A stretch of 64,000 bases of DNA from Undaria pinnatifida (lineage: Eukaryota > Sar > Phaeophyceae > Laminariales > Alariaceae): contig JABAKD010000009.1 in NCBI GenBank assembly GCA_012845835.1, forward strand, positions 6,909,413 to 6,973,412, given 5' to 3'. The position numbers and the translations under genes were made by a program. The notes under the pieces were generated by a model. It was not told the origin of the DNA, made no database searches, and saw only the letters and a program-made list of their open reading frames with translations. The first letter of the stretch is position 1; each line of letters opens with the position of its first letter. Positions 41,601 through 52,375 of the stretch are shown here, one piece after another.

Positions 41601-44600
41601 TGAGTTTTTTTTTTTTTTCCATGAGATTTGTTTTGTGCGCATTGGCTTCTTGATTTTCTCTTTTGGGTTTGATTTTGTTGTTCAGTTAGTTTCAAGGTGC
41701 CTCTTCCTCGCCTTGACCTTTAGAGTTGTCACACTTTTGACCAGCATGTATGTTCGCGTGCTTGTGTCGGTGTGATACCCTGACTTTTCGGGCGTTTCCA
41801 CTTTTGACGAGCACATATGTTTGCGTGCTTGCGTCGGTGTGCTACCCTGGCTCCATTTTCGTAACCAGGACGAAAATTTGTGATGGTTCCGTCTTCCTGT
41901 GTGTGCCGGTTTAACCTGCCCCGTTTTCGTAACTTGGCCCAAACCTGCCGTGACTTCGTTTTCCCTCGTCGGTTTAGCGTACCCTTGTTTCGCAGCGACC
42001 GAAACCGCTGTGGTATTTTTTTTTGTTGGCCTTTCTCATGCTTTCTGCACTACGTCAAAATAGGTGCATATTTGGGCATGGTATATGTCTCCCAACCCGC
42101 TGTGGTATGCCCATGTTGGCTCTTCTTCCGCTTTTCGCACTACGTACGTCATTGGTACTTATTAAGGCGTCATATTTGGATTCTTACCGCTATGGCATAT
42201 ATGTCTTAGCCCTTCCCCCAATATTTGCACTACGTACGTCATAGGTGCTTATTGAGGCGTCGTATTTCTTCTGTTACCACTGTGGTATACGTGGTATGTG
42301 CTCTGGCCCTTCCTCTATTTTTTGCACTGCGCACGCCGTAAGTGCTTATTGAGGCGTGTTGTCCCCCTTGTTTGCGTCATATCGCCCTGCACAAGTCCCC
42401 TCTTCTCGATTGGATATCCAAGTGCTTTCGCGGATGTTTTCCCCGATTTTTCGTCGCTTAGCTTCGAGTAGGAATGGCTCTATAGTAGGCCACATTTTCA
42501 GAGTTTCACGACATCAACTGCTAGTATTTCCGGGTCCGTCGTTTGTTCACGACCCCCCCCGTCTCTAGGCTTCTTTATAGTACCAACCCCCGAAACCATG
42601 GTAGTTTCGCTTGGTCCTTATTAGCCTGAACTTCGCTTGCACGCTGTGTATGCGCGCCGCTAGCATTATTAGAGTTGTACGTGACTTGCCCCCTCCCTCT
42701 GTCCGGCTTACGGTATCAGCCCGCGACATCGTAATAGTTTCGCCTGATTCGTTCTCAGCCGAGATATCGTCTGCACCGTGTGCGTGCTCTTTTGCAGAGT
42801 TTCTGAGCCCTCCGTTGTGTTGAGACCCCGTTTTTACCGCTCTCACGGTATGAGTTGACATTAATATCGTGTTAGCATGGTTTTTCTATCTTGGTTTCCC
42901 TTCCCTCTGCACTATGTGCCGGATGGGAACGTACACCCCCTCCTCTCTGCAGTGTGTGCGTTTTCGGAACGTATTTCCTCCCGACTCTGGCGTTCGTGAA
43001 TTTTCGGAACCGATACCTTCCGCTTTCGCGTCCATGCAACGCGGGTATTATTGGATTTTTTTTCTAGTTATTTCTGGGCACGCTGGCTCCTTAGTGGTTA
43101 TCGCTGTGCGCAGCAAACGACCGACCGTAGTAGCCTTATCTCCTTTCTTCTAGGAGAATTTTTTCGTGAACGCTTAGTGCGCGTATTAGCTTTGGACCCT
43201 ACTGTCTCAGTACAATTCTACCTGGTAGCTACCAGTATCGTCAGTGTTATCGCCTTGTGGTCCCCCAAAGTATTCCCTTACAGTCTCAGTATCATTGAGC
43301 CCCCAACAACGTTTTAACGTAGTAGTATGCCTTCTGTCTTATTTGCCGCATTCAAAGTATGGCACTTGTTACTTTTTCGGTGACCTTCATGGGCGCCTTG
43401 ATCCTGAACTCGCGCCCAAGTTGTTCCACTTTTCTACAGTACGACAAGTGTTTGCCTTTGTAGTTTTGCTTCCGCCTTCTACCACCGATGTAGCCTGCCC
43501 ACGTTTCGTGCACAACGACGAACCATGGCGTTTCCGAACCATGTCGAGGTTTTCTATCGTGTCGTTCCCACCTCGCCTTATGCGATTGGTTACAACATGG
43601 ATGCTTTCCGCGTTATTTCTCTTCGTTTTTCGCGAGGCTTTACCTCCTTTTTTGTTGTTGCTGTTGGACTTCTCCTTGCCCCTTGGCATACGTCCCTTTC
43701 GTTGTTGGACCTTTCTTTGTTCTTGCCGTACTTCTTCCCACGACTGACGTCGCTGCACTTTAGCCCCAGCCACTTGGTGTTACGGCATTTCAGCTATTGC
43801 TACTGTCTATGGTCCCATGTTGTCGACCACTGGCTTCACATTGAGAGCCCCCCTTAGGTTCCACGTTAGCGGTCCCGTGCTGGCTCTCCAGCCCATCTGT
43901 CGGTTCTCTTTGGCCTCTGCCTTTGTGTTTGGTCGTACCTGCCGCCAAGAGCCCCTTGCTGTTGGGCTCCGTTCTAGCTTTGTAGCTAGCAGATCTATTC
44001 CTTTGGACCATTTTTTCTTGTCTTTGTCTCTCGGCACCGCTGCCCCTACGGTCCAACGACACTGACCCCCGTCCTGGCTTTGCAGCTTGTTTCTCTCGAC
44101 CACTTTTTCTTGTTTCTTTTCGGCATACCTGCCCATAGGGTTTAACTGCACCGTCCTTAATCATGGGTTTACAGCCCGCCCTGACTGTGCAGTCCACAGG
44201 CCGTCCCCTCTTGGCCCCCGTTTTGCTCTTGGCTTGTTGGCGTACTTGTCGCATCGGGCCCACGTTTTGACTCCAGTTTGGCTTCGCAGCCCATATAGGT
44301 CGTTCCCTGTTGACCCTCTTTCGTGTCGTTTTTTTTTCCGACGAAATCGCTTTCGGAGGTATGCCTTCGCTACGTACCTAGTGTTGCTCGTTTTCTGAAA
44401 GTAGCCTTTCAAGGTCCTTCGCTATGGACCCTTCTTTTTGTCAGGCTGCAGCACGTTGCTATGACACGATTTGCCTATTTCCTGTTTTTCCGTGCATTTT
44501 TCTCGGTTACCTTTTTAGGGTTGCTCCACGTTAGCGACCCCGCGTTCCCGACGTATAGTACCCAACTGCGGCTTTTCTTCATATTGTCTTCTCTGTTCCC

Positions 44601-45858
44601 TGCATTCTTTCTGGATCTAGACACTTTCAGCGCTGCTTCGAGCTGGACGAGTATCCTCGTGTTGACCCCGTTTTTGGCTTGCTTTGTTATGGTTGAATAG
44701 CCTCGCTACGTTTGCTGGCATTGTTCCCGTTATTAGTTAGCCTCTCAAGGTGTCATACGTCGACTCTCTTTCCGGCTTCCGATAGTGCCTTCCGTCTTTC
44801 TGGTGTCTACGTTTCAGTTTCGTCCTTGTTTGCGTATAGCTTTGGCTAGGTGACTTCACCACATATTTCTTCCCGTTTTCATGGCACTGTACCCAGATAG
44901 CTTTCAAGGGTACTCCACTGTTGCCCCCCGGTTAAGCTTTCCGGCGTATCACACACGCCTCCAGTACCATCATTTTGGTGTTGTCTGTGCCACTGTTTAG
45001 GTGTTGTATTTCACTGCGGTGTTGTCTTTCACTGCGTTTTCGCGATTTGTTTTGGTAGCCTCGGTTTCCCTTTCTACAGTTCGACCAAGGGCCTTATGCT
45101 AGCCTCCTAGGTCCCACATTACGGCCCCTGTGCTTCCGTTACACATCAGCGTACTGGTTATTGATAGTTTTGCCTTTCGACCAATGGTCCCACGTCAGCC
45201 TCCCAGGTCCAACCTTGCGGACCCTGACATTATTTCAGGCACTGTTTTTTGTTTTCTCTTGCTTCAGGCTCTTTCTCTTCTGCCTTTCGATTAATGGCCC
45301 GACGCTTGCGTACTTCTTCGCGTCTTGGTTGTTTCTCTTTCACCGTCCAAGCGATGGCCCCACGTCAGGTGTCCATGTCCAACGTAGCGGACTCTGATGT
45401 TCTGTTAGGCAGTGTTCCTTTATTTCTCTCTTATCTTCCGGCAAATGGACCGACCGCCCGCCCCTTAGGCACTACGCTTCAGGCCGTAAACTCGTCTGGC
45501 CTCCACAGCGTGACACGTGTTCCCTTCTTCTCTTCTGACTTGGTTTCCGCGTCTATACCTTCTTCTTTGGCCCCCTTCGCATCCTTGCGCTCAGTGGCCA
45601 CGCCCTTCGTGTTTTCGTAGGCCGATTGCTACTGGTATACCGTAGGTACATACCCTTTTTCGAGCTCTCACGGTTGTGAGCTCCATCATAGGGTTGTATA
45701 TCTTGCAATGAGGCGTTTAAGCCTCATTATTACGAGGTGTGGGGGAATCTATAGCCTCATTTTCGATTGTTTCGAATAGCCGCATCTTCGATCCCCTTCC
45801 CAATTCTGGATGTTTTGTTGGCATCCTTTGATTGGCAGGAGATCTGCATCTACGACTA
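41601..45858 (+). other. LL1 interior, 3' T-rich segment
   Basis: T and C dominate and A is scarce on the plus strand. Loose repeats occur, such as GCACTACGTACGTCAT with TTATTGAGGCGT (42130-42355) and CCCACGTCAGGTGTCCATGT-like phrases (45180-45400). Leu/Phe/Ser-rich frames reflect composition. The last ~290 bp (45580-45873) recur inverted at 47637-47937. Confidence 0.6.
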
Positions 45859-45873
45859 TTCAGGGTGGCCTAG
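45859..45873 (+). promoter_or_regulatory. LL1 polypurine-tract candidate
   Basis: TTCAGGGTGGCCTAG immediately precedes the right LTR. The Gypsy-family 3' LTR at 49195-49463 is preceded in its own sense by CATCAGGGTGGGCTAG. Conservation of this block between two LTR families, at the position of plus-strand priming, supports the call although it is not purely purine. Confidence 0.55.
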
Positions 45874-46280
45874 TGTAATGGAGTGCCCTCCGTAGAGGGA
45901 TAGTTTATAGATTCGACGTGAAACCATGTCATGGTTGAGGTGAAACCACGTGACATTAGATGTCACATTCACGTCAAGGCCATCATAGATGGGCGATAAT
46001 GTAGGTGACGATGATGGGACAAGCAGGACGCCCCATATCTCACTACCTGCACTACCTGCTTTACCCGCTCTACCTGCTCTACTTGCCTTGCCCTGCGCTA
46101 CCATGTGCCAAGGGCCTGTTTTGTCTGTCTTTTAGAGTTCAATGTAGAGGAAATAATGTATAAGCTTTGAGTCTATTTGGCGAGCCATGAGGAGAGACCA
46201 AACAAGGGCACCGGAACCCATGAGGAGCACGCTTCCCAACACCGACCAACCACGCATCCCCCACTCGGAGTACCACCACA
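45874..46280 (+). repeat. LL1 3' LTR
   Basis: 407 bp, same as the 5' LTR at every position I compared. ATAA follows at 46281-46284. Confidence 0.95.
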
Positions 46281-46284
46281 ATAA

Positions 46285-46655
46285 TATCTTCGTCCCCTCA
46301 CCACCGAAAGAAAAAGGGTGGGTGGGCGGGAGAAATCACGAATTATCTGGTCCAGTGAGCGACCGCTGTCCAGTTGTAAACAACGGCTCTCTCTCTCTCT
46401 TCGCGTCTTGTACCAATCCGAGCGGTATCCACGTGGTATCTCCACAACAAGCGCTATCAACCAAGCAATGCCAGCTGCTGCTGCTGTCAAAGTAAGCTAC
46501 GTACGTACTCCGCCAAAAAAAACTATGAACCATAACGCCCAATTCTCTCTATAAGTATGAACAGCAAACAACAACATTCTTATCGGTTCCCGATTCCTGA
46601 TAATATTTTACACTCATCCACACCAGTATGAAAAGAAACGAAATATCAGAACCCC
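46285..46655. other. Unassigned spacer
   Basis: Flank of LL1. A CT microsatellite lies near 46386. No gene recognised. Confidence 0.3.
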
Positions 46656-46815
46656 ATATTATTGTTGTTGTCGTTCGCACATGAACTCGCAAAATCAAGT
46701 CCGTGGTCACGGGACAGGATCCGGTCACTGCTGTTGAGTGCAAAAACACTCTAGGAATAAATAAAGCATACCCAAACGTAGTGCACGCACACAAATATCA
46801 CACCTTAAAATTTAT
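46656..46815 (+). repeat. TTG/GTGGTCAC dispersed repeat, plus copy
   Basis: ATTGTTGTTGTCG, then GAACTCGCAAAATCAAGTCC, GTGGTCACGGGACAGGATCC and a diverged distal half ending near CACACAAATATCAC. Confidence 0.65.
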
Positions 46816-46984
46816 CCAGGGGGATACGGGATGATACCGTCTCGCCGGTCGCAGGCGGAACTGTTTTGGGTCTTCTTCCCGACGGATATATGGCATGGAA
46901 AAAGGCTCCCGTTTGTTTCCGCCGGGATTGGAACAGGACGGAAAATGTGGGAACTCATTTGGGCGACAGGACGTGAAGGGGGTA
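46816..46984. other. Unassigned linker
   Basis: No feature recognised between the repeat and the inverted LL1 fragment. Confidence 0.3.
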
Positions 46985-47636
46985 TCGTAGTGGTACTCCG
47001 AGTGGGGGATGTGTGGGAGTCGTTCTACGATAGCCCCCCCATCGTTTCTTAAACGAAGTCGTCGGTATCAAAACCAGCTCCCGGTCGTATCTCGTGAAGT
47101 ACGGTGCCCCTCGACACCCCGACGCCATCGATCGTTAGACCTTTGCCCACAAGAAAATATATGGATAGTTTTTTTTCAATAGTGTCCTTACTTGTGTCTA
47201 GCCGCCATGAAACGTTCGTTAAAGCAAATTAATTGCTCGTTTTGGGCGGGAGGCTATCGTAGAATCAGTAGTGGTGGGTCGGTGTTGAGAAGCGTGCTCC
47301 TCATGGGTTCCGGTGTCTTTTGTTGGTCTCTTCTCATGGCTCGCTGGACAGACTCAAAAGCTTTTATGCATTATTTCCCTGCATCAAATACTAAAAAGAC
47401 AGACATAACAGGGCTGCAGGGTAGCGCAGGGTAGCGCAGGGTAGCGCAGGGTAGAGCAGGGTAGCAAGATGAGGGGCGTCCTGCTTGTCCCATCATCGTC
47501 ACCTACACTATCGCCCATCTAATATGGTCTTGACATGAGTGTGACATCTAATATCACGTGGTTTCACCTCATCAACCATAACATGGTTTCACGTCGAATC
47601 TATAAATTATTCTTCTACGGAGGGCACTCCATTACA
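46985..47636 (-). repeat. Inverted LL1 LTR, split by a small TIR element
   Basis: Inverse LTR text runs TGGTACTCCGAGTGGGGGAT..., is interrupted at about 47019-47269, then continues GTGGTGGGTCGGTGTTGAGA... to GAGGGCACTCCATTACA. The 10-bp run GCAGGGTAGC (47413-47466) is expanded here compared with the LL1 LTRs. Divergence from LL1 is clear, so this copy is older. Confidence 0.85.
47019..47269. mobile_element. ~250-bp TIR element inside an LTR
   Basis: TTCTACGATAGCC (47023-47035) and its inverse GGCTATCGTAGAA (47252-47264) are near the two ends, each followed inward by a C-rich/G-rich block. The surrounding LTR text is continuous when this segment is removed. A GTGG-like duplication may flank it, but exact ends are uncertain. 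Non-coding and MITE-like. Confidence 0.65.
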
Positions 47637-47937
47637 TCAGGCCACCCTGAAAAATAGTCGTAGATGCAGATCACCTGGCAATCAAAGGATGTCAACAAAA
47701 CTTCCAGAATTGGAAAGGGGATCCAAGATGCGGCTAATCGAAACAATCGAAAATGAGGCTAAAGATTCCCCCCACACCTCATAATGAGGCGAAAATGCCT
47801 CATTGCAAGATATACAACCCTATGACGGAGCTCACAACCGTGGGAGCTCGAGAAAGGGCATGCACCTACGGTATACCAGTAGCAATCGGCATACGAAAAC
47901 ACGAAGAGCGCGGCCACTGAGCGCAAGGACGCGACCA
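47637..47937 (-). repeat. Inverted LL1 3' interior fragment
   Basis: Inverse of LL1 45580-45873: CAGGCCACCCTGA, TAGTCGTAGATGCAGATCA, GCCTCATTGCAAGATATACA, GAGCTCACAACCGTGG-like text and CGGTATACCAGTAGCAATCG. Similarity ends at about 47937, where the copy is truncated. Confidence 0.85.
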
Positions 47938-49194
47938 TTACAGTATGCGATTCCTTAGTGGGACGGGACAAGACGAGATCGGGGAACCGCGGTCGGGAAG
48001 TAGACCCAGAAAATTGTTTGGAAATCGATCGGGAATGTGGTCGGGATAACGGTTGGGGGTATATGGTCGGGGATACAAGGCTTGGTTTTGCTTTGGAGCT
48101 GCCGAAGCGGATCCGCCGGCACCATCCACGTCCACCACTAACTACCATGCTTGCTATGCATTGTGTGTGCATAGGGTGTGCGCGTGTTTCTGGTGTATTT
48201 GAAAACTCTAGCTGACACTGTGACTGCTGACACTTGTCTCCCCACCCTTTTACAAGTGTTTGTTTCTGTATTATCTTTTTCATTCATTCTTAAGGTCCGC
48301 AAAACATATATAAATAATACTCCTGTAGTATGAAAAGCAAAAATTTTCACGGTCGATGTGAAAAATGCGGACCAAATGCCATATTTAACCGAATTTTGTA
48401 GTGTCCAGCAGTCCAGCATCCGGCAATAATCTCCTTTCTGTTAATTCATTCAAAGAAAATGGTGGTTACAACGTATTATCATTCAGTTGCATCCATGATG
48501 ACAGCCATATAGGTGATAAGAAAATGATGAACCCGGCTGGAAATATACTGGAAATATACTGCCCCAGTATTGAGATGGGGGATGGGAGAAACTGTGTGCG
48601 AACGTCAGGAGGGCATTGGAACACCTGGCCAGGCCACGCGACCCTGAAAACGGTCAGAGGGAGGGAACGGGCATTGCAATCATAAATACCCGGAACGGGA
48701 TCAAGGCACCTTACGGCGGGACGGTAGACGACGGAAAAATAAACCAAAAGGGCAGGAACGCCGGGAATCCCCGGTCGGGAACGAAACATCACACGGTTTC
48801 CCGTTTCCGTCTCGTCCCGTGTTCCCGTCTCGATCACATTTTCCCGTCTCGACTTTTACCCCGCGTGCCCCTGCTAAGTTATCAACCGCCAGCGGCGTAG
48901 AGCCAGCTGTTGAAAAAAAACACTTTACGACGAAAGGTTCAGTTTTCAGTTTCAAGCACGGGCATTCACCGACATTCAGAAAGCATGTTTCGTGGTCCAA
49001 ACGTGTGACAGTGGGTACCCTGATTTAAGAGAGTCGAGAATAAGATCGTTCAGGACTCAAGAGCGGGTAAATCGGCGTGTCCCGCCTACGTTAAAAGCCA
49101 TATATATTTTCCACTACAGACAAGAGGGCTTCAGTGTGTAGCTAACACCCTTGGAGCCCCAAAACCTCTCCCTATATTATCTCGAAGTGACTAG
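47938..49194. other. Unassigned spacer with GGGAAC/GTTCCC-rich patch
   Basis: Between about 48640 and 48850 the hexamers CGGGAACG, TTCCCGT and GTCTCG recur on both strands. No gene recognised. The sequence does not match the LL1 interior. Confidence 0.35.
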
Positions 49195-49463
49195 TGTAAG
49201 GTATTGAGCGGGGTCACAAGTAAGTGCCCCCTGCAGGTCTGCCAATTGAGCAGGTCCTCGGAGAGTACTCACTTTCTAAGCCTTCGTAGTCGTAGCTTAA
49301 TTCGATTCCACCAGAGCCCCGGATGGCTTCTGAGATCGGAGGCTCGTGCCTCCGATCTATTTCCTGATTATCCCGAACAAAAAATGCCAACCTTATCATA
49401 CGAAACACATCCAAATTATCTCAATACGGATAATTATGGGCCTTTCGAGGCCGTATCTTAACA
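49195..49463 (-). repeat. Gypsy 3' LTR
   Basis: In minus-strand sense TGTTAAGATACGGCCTCGAA...ACCTTACA, 269 bp with TG/CA ends. A second copy in plus orientation is at 31653-31926. It lies downstream of the Gypsy pol remnant in the right orientation. A matching 5' LTR was not found to the right. Confidence 0.75.
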
Positions 49464-49480
49464 CTAGCCCACCCTGATGA
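49464..49480 (-). promoter_or_regulatory. Gypsy polypurine-tract candidate
   Basis: Minus strand CATCAGGGTGGGCTAG directly before the 3' LTR. It shares CAGGGTGGSCTAG with the equivalent site of LL1. Confidence 0.55.
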
Positions 49481-50356
49481 GCCGCATATGCAGAAATTTG
49501 GGAGATTCGGGGAAACTCCAGTTCTACGAAATAGACCATGAGTCGATGATGCGGCTCCTCAAAACCCACTCCCACACCTCTAACGTTCTGGCTATGGAGC
49601 TAGGAACAAGCGAAGAAAAACAGTTGAAAGAAACGCATATCCTGCAACAAGGCAAAAGCCACCCATCAAAAACCTGCCGCGTACCGCCGGCGTGGCGGGG
49701 GGGGGGGCAGAAAAGGCTCTAGAACCTGCCGCATATCGCCGGTATGGTGGGGGGGGGGGCAAGAAAAGCTCTACGGTAAACCAACCACAAGAAAGGGCAC
49801 TATGGCGAGGCGAGCGCTCGTCGATATGGAGGAGAACACAGGCGCTAATGCAAGGGAGAAATCATGCCAAAAACCTCCCGCGGGTCATCGGCGTGGCGGG
49901 GGGTTAGACGAGGAAACGACAAATACCCGGGATGGAAGGTGGCAACTCCTACATCCCCTCGACGGGGGGAAGTATTTAGCCGAAAAACCAAGGTAGAACA
50001 AATACAACACACACAAAAAAAAATGACACACAGGCCCGTACATAGCCCAGCACCACGTTACGCGGGAACAGGGTACCCTGGTCGCCTCCCGGTTCTGGGC
50101 TGACGAGGGCGTCGGCAGGGTGAAATTGAAGAACGACAAAAAAGCGACAGCCCTGAGCCTCAGATAGCGGCGATTAACCCGAACCCTGGTCCGGCACTGA
50201 GCAGGGGGTTCGTCAGGACGAAAAAACAAAAAAGGAAAGAACCGCCCCAAACCCGACGAATACTCTCAGGACAATACGCACAACCCAAAGACAAGGACTC
50301 AATCCTCATAACCCCAAAAAATGGAGAACTATCGAGGAGCGGAGGCGGCTTGAAAG
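49481..50356 (-). other. Gypsy 3' non-coding region with repeats
   Basis: Purine-rich on the plus strand. Units with AAAACCTGCCGCGTACCGCC / GAACCTGCCGCATATCGCC / AAAACCTCCCGCGGGTCATC followed by GGYGTGGYGGGG recur near 49670, 49725 and 49868. No coding content recognised. Confidence 0.5.
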
Positions 50357-51481
50357 TCAACTGGCCACGGCCGCGCCTCGAAATTCGTCTACGTTACGTT
50401 GGATCCCCCGAGGAAATGCACTGGCGATGTGAACTAGCAGGCACCAGGAGCCTCGTACGGCTCCCGTCGAAGTTGTGTAGCGCGCCGGGGGAAGAGGAAG
50501 TTTAATCGGTCCCGGGTTGTCCAGAAATCGGACTAGGCATACCTTGTCCTCGGTTGTGCTCGCGCTGATTTTTCCAAGCCACCATAACGCATCATCTTCC
50601 TTGTACAAAAAATGGGCTCCCTTAGAAAGTACCGAGTCGTAGTAGCGACGGAGCCAATCGGCTCGGGGAACACAGGCGTAGCCCGGTGCTAGAAAACGTT
50701 CCCCGTTGTTGCGGGAGAGCTCGCGCTGTGCCGCCCCGATCCGCATTCGGCGGTAGAGGCGGTTCGTTTGGCGGTGCTGGTCCGGGGTTCCTGTTCAATA
50801 ACGCAAGATGTGGGAGCGGGAGAGGTGGAGGCCCATTTCCTGCTCCCAGGAAGGTTCGGAAAGTCCCGCCCAATGCGTCTTGCATAGCACCGCGATGACG
50901 CCACCTCGCCCCCGGACCGACTGATGACCGGTGATCTGCTCCACCTCCAGCCGTTGGCGGGGAGTCGAAACGTCGTCTTGAGTGACATGGTACGGCGGGG
51001 ACTTCTTGGAAAAATTGTCGAGCACGTACTGCGTCAGCTCCGCCGGTAGGTACTTGGGCATGCGCCCGCTGTTGTGGCGGTTGGTGTAGGGTTTGCAGCG
51101 CTCGATGGCCACACGCCGACGAGCGTCCGAACCAGGCAGGTCGGAAGGGAGATACAAATAGAGGAGGTTGTTCCCGAGCGGCGAACCGTCCGGGGTCTCG
51201 GCGGCGGAGCAGGGGCCGACTCCCAAGATCTTGTACAGGCCCGTCCAGTTAAGCGCGAGTTTGACCTTGAGTACCTTGGCGTCGGTGTTCGTCTCCACAC
51301 CCTGGCCGATGGTAGAGGCAAAATTGTGCACCCATGCCCAACCACCCGTAGCGAAGGTAGGTGCTAGACGCAGCGGTTCGGCGACGGCGGGGTTTCTGCG
51401 GTTAAAAAGAAAAACATGAGGGCGTGGTGTGCGCGGACAATGTCGTTCGCGCGCTTTTGCCGGTCGGTGGCCAAGTCGCAA
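50357..51481 (-). pseudogene. Gypsy integrase C-terminus with chromodomain and Tudor-like tail
   Basis: Reading leftwards from 51481: the end of the integrase core region, an SH3-like GPY/F module (NWTGLYKILGVGP), a spacer with RRVAIERCKPYTN, then a chromodomain-like segment (VEQITGHQSVRGRGG, THWAGL-EPSWE) ending HILRY. The next codon is TGA at 50795-50797 where related chromodomains have Trp, so one nonsense change separates the tail. In the same frame the tail continues to 50357 with ALWWLGKI, VRFLDNPGPIKL and RYTT, a Tudor-like pattern. Chromodomains of Ty3/gypsy integrases direct insertion to histone marks; a second reader-like module here is inference. Confidence 0.75.
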
Positions 51482-52375
51482 TAGACCAGGTGGTCGCGGG
51501 CTAGACTCTGGTGTCCCACGACGCCAGTGCGGTCGAAAACCGTCAGGGAGAGGCGTGGGAGTCTGCCCATGTGGACCTCGTTGGGTGCCAGACCCATCGC
51601 TGCGCTGACGAAATTATTGGCGGTCGAAAACCGTCAGGGAGCGCCGTGGGAGTCTGCCCATGTGGACCTCGTTGGGTGCCAGACCTGTCGCTGCGCTGAC
51701 GAAAATATTGTACGCGAATTAGACGTGGGGCAGATGCAAGTCCCAATTGTATTGTCGCTCGTTGACGACCATAGCCAGCATTTGGGCTATTGTTGTTTAC
51801 CCGCCCAACACCCCCGTTACAGTTGGGATGATAGGAGCTAGTAGCAAGCTTGTGCACACCCAACAGCTGATATACAGCTTGTAAAAGTGTGGAGAAGAAC
51901 TGCAGGTCGTTGTCCGAGAGTATGGTGCCACCCCCACAAGGGGATGTATTGGTTCACCAGGATATTGTCTGTACCCTCCGCGGTGAACCCAGCGCCACTG
52001 ACGGGGAACATGTCCACCCGACGACTGAAGCGATCGGTGAACAGCAAGATGGAGGTGTTGACTCGTGGTGTGACCGGGAGGGGGCCGAAGTAGTCAACAC
52101 TGACGGCGGTACATGGGCCTTCCGGTAGAGGCATTGACATGATTAGCCAGCGAACAGTAAGCCGTGGGGTTTTCCGCCCTTGTCACTTCAAGCAGTGTCG
52201 AAGCCACCACAGTGTGCACAAATTCATGCCAATCCGCCAATAACACGGCTCCAGCATGCGCAACGTGCGCGTGGTGCCAAGGTGACAAAAGGCCGCCGAG
52301 TGACAAGCTTGCATGATCCAAGGGCGCATGAGCATGGGGACGTAGATACGAACAGACTAGTCGTTTAGCACGCAA
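51482..52375 (-). pseudogene. Gypsy integrase core, frameshifted
   Basis: Pieces in different minus frames: a zinc-binding region (scraps of HH...CC text around 52150-52375), the core beginning VDYFGPLPVTP with the first catalytic Asp (about 52100), ILLFTDRFSRR, then GVHKLATSSYHPNCNGGV-RVN (about 51800-51860), where Ty3/gypsy has the final catalytic Glu region, and APNEVHMGRLPR (51580). The second Asp region is distorted. At least three frameshifts, including the 91-bp duplication, rule out a functional enzyme. Confidence 0.75.
51530..51711 (-). repeat. 91-bp tandem duplication within the integrase gene
   Basis: CGGTCGAAAACCGTCAGGGA...ACGAAATTATTGG occurs twice (51530-51620, 51621-51711) with few differences. 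Since 91 is not a multiple of three, it shifts the reading frame and helps break the integrase. Confidence 0.9.

Larger units (their letters stand above)
32043..46280 (+). mobile_element. LL1: 14.2-kb non-autonomous LTR element (LARD-like)
   Basis: Two 407-bp LTRs that I read as identical, with TG/CA ends, flanked by ATAA on both sides. A Gypsy-style primer site lies two bases inside the left LTR, and a polypurine-like tract precedes the right LTR, giving plus orientation. In 13.4 kb of interior I find no protease, reverse transcriptase, RNase H, integrase or zinc knuckle in any frame; the longest frames are Pro/Thr/Ala-rich low-complexity text. Identical LTRs mean recent insertion, so its proteins must have come from another element. 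Large retrotransposon derivatives of plants are the nearest known class. An alternative is an unrecognised, very diverged coding region. Confidence 0.85.
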
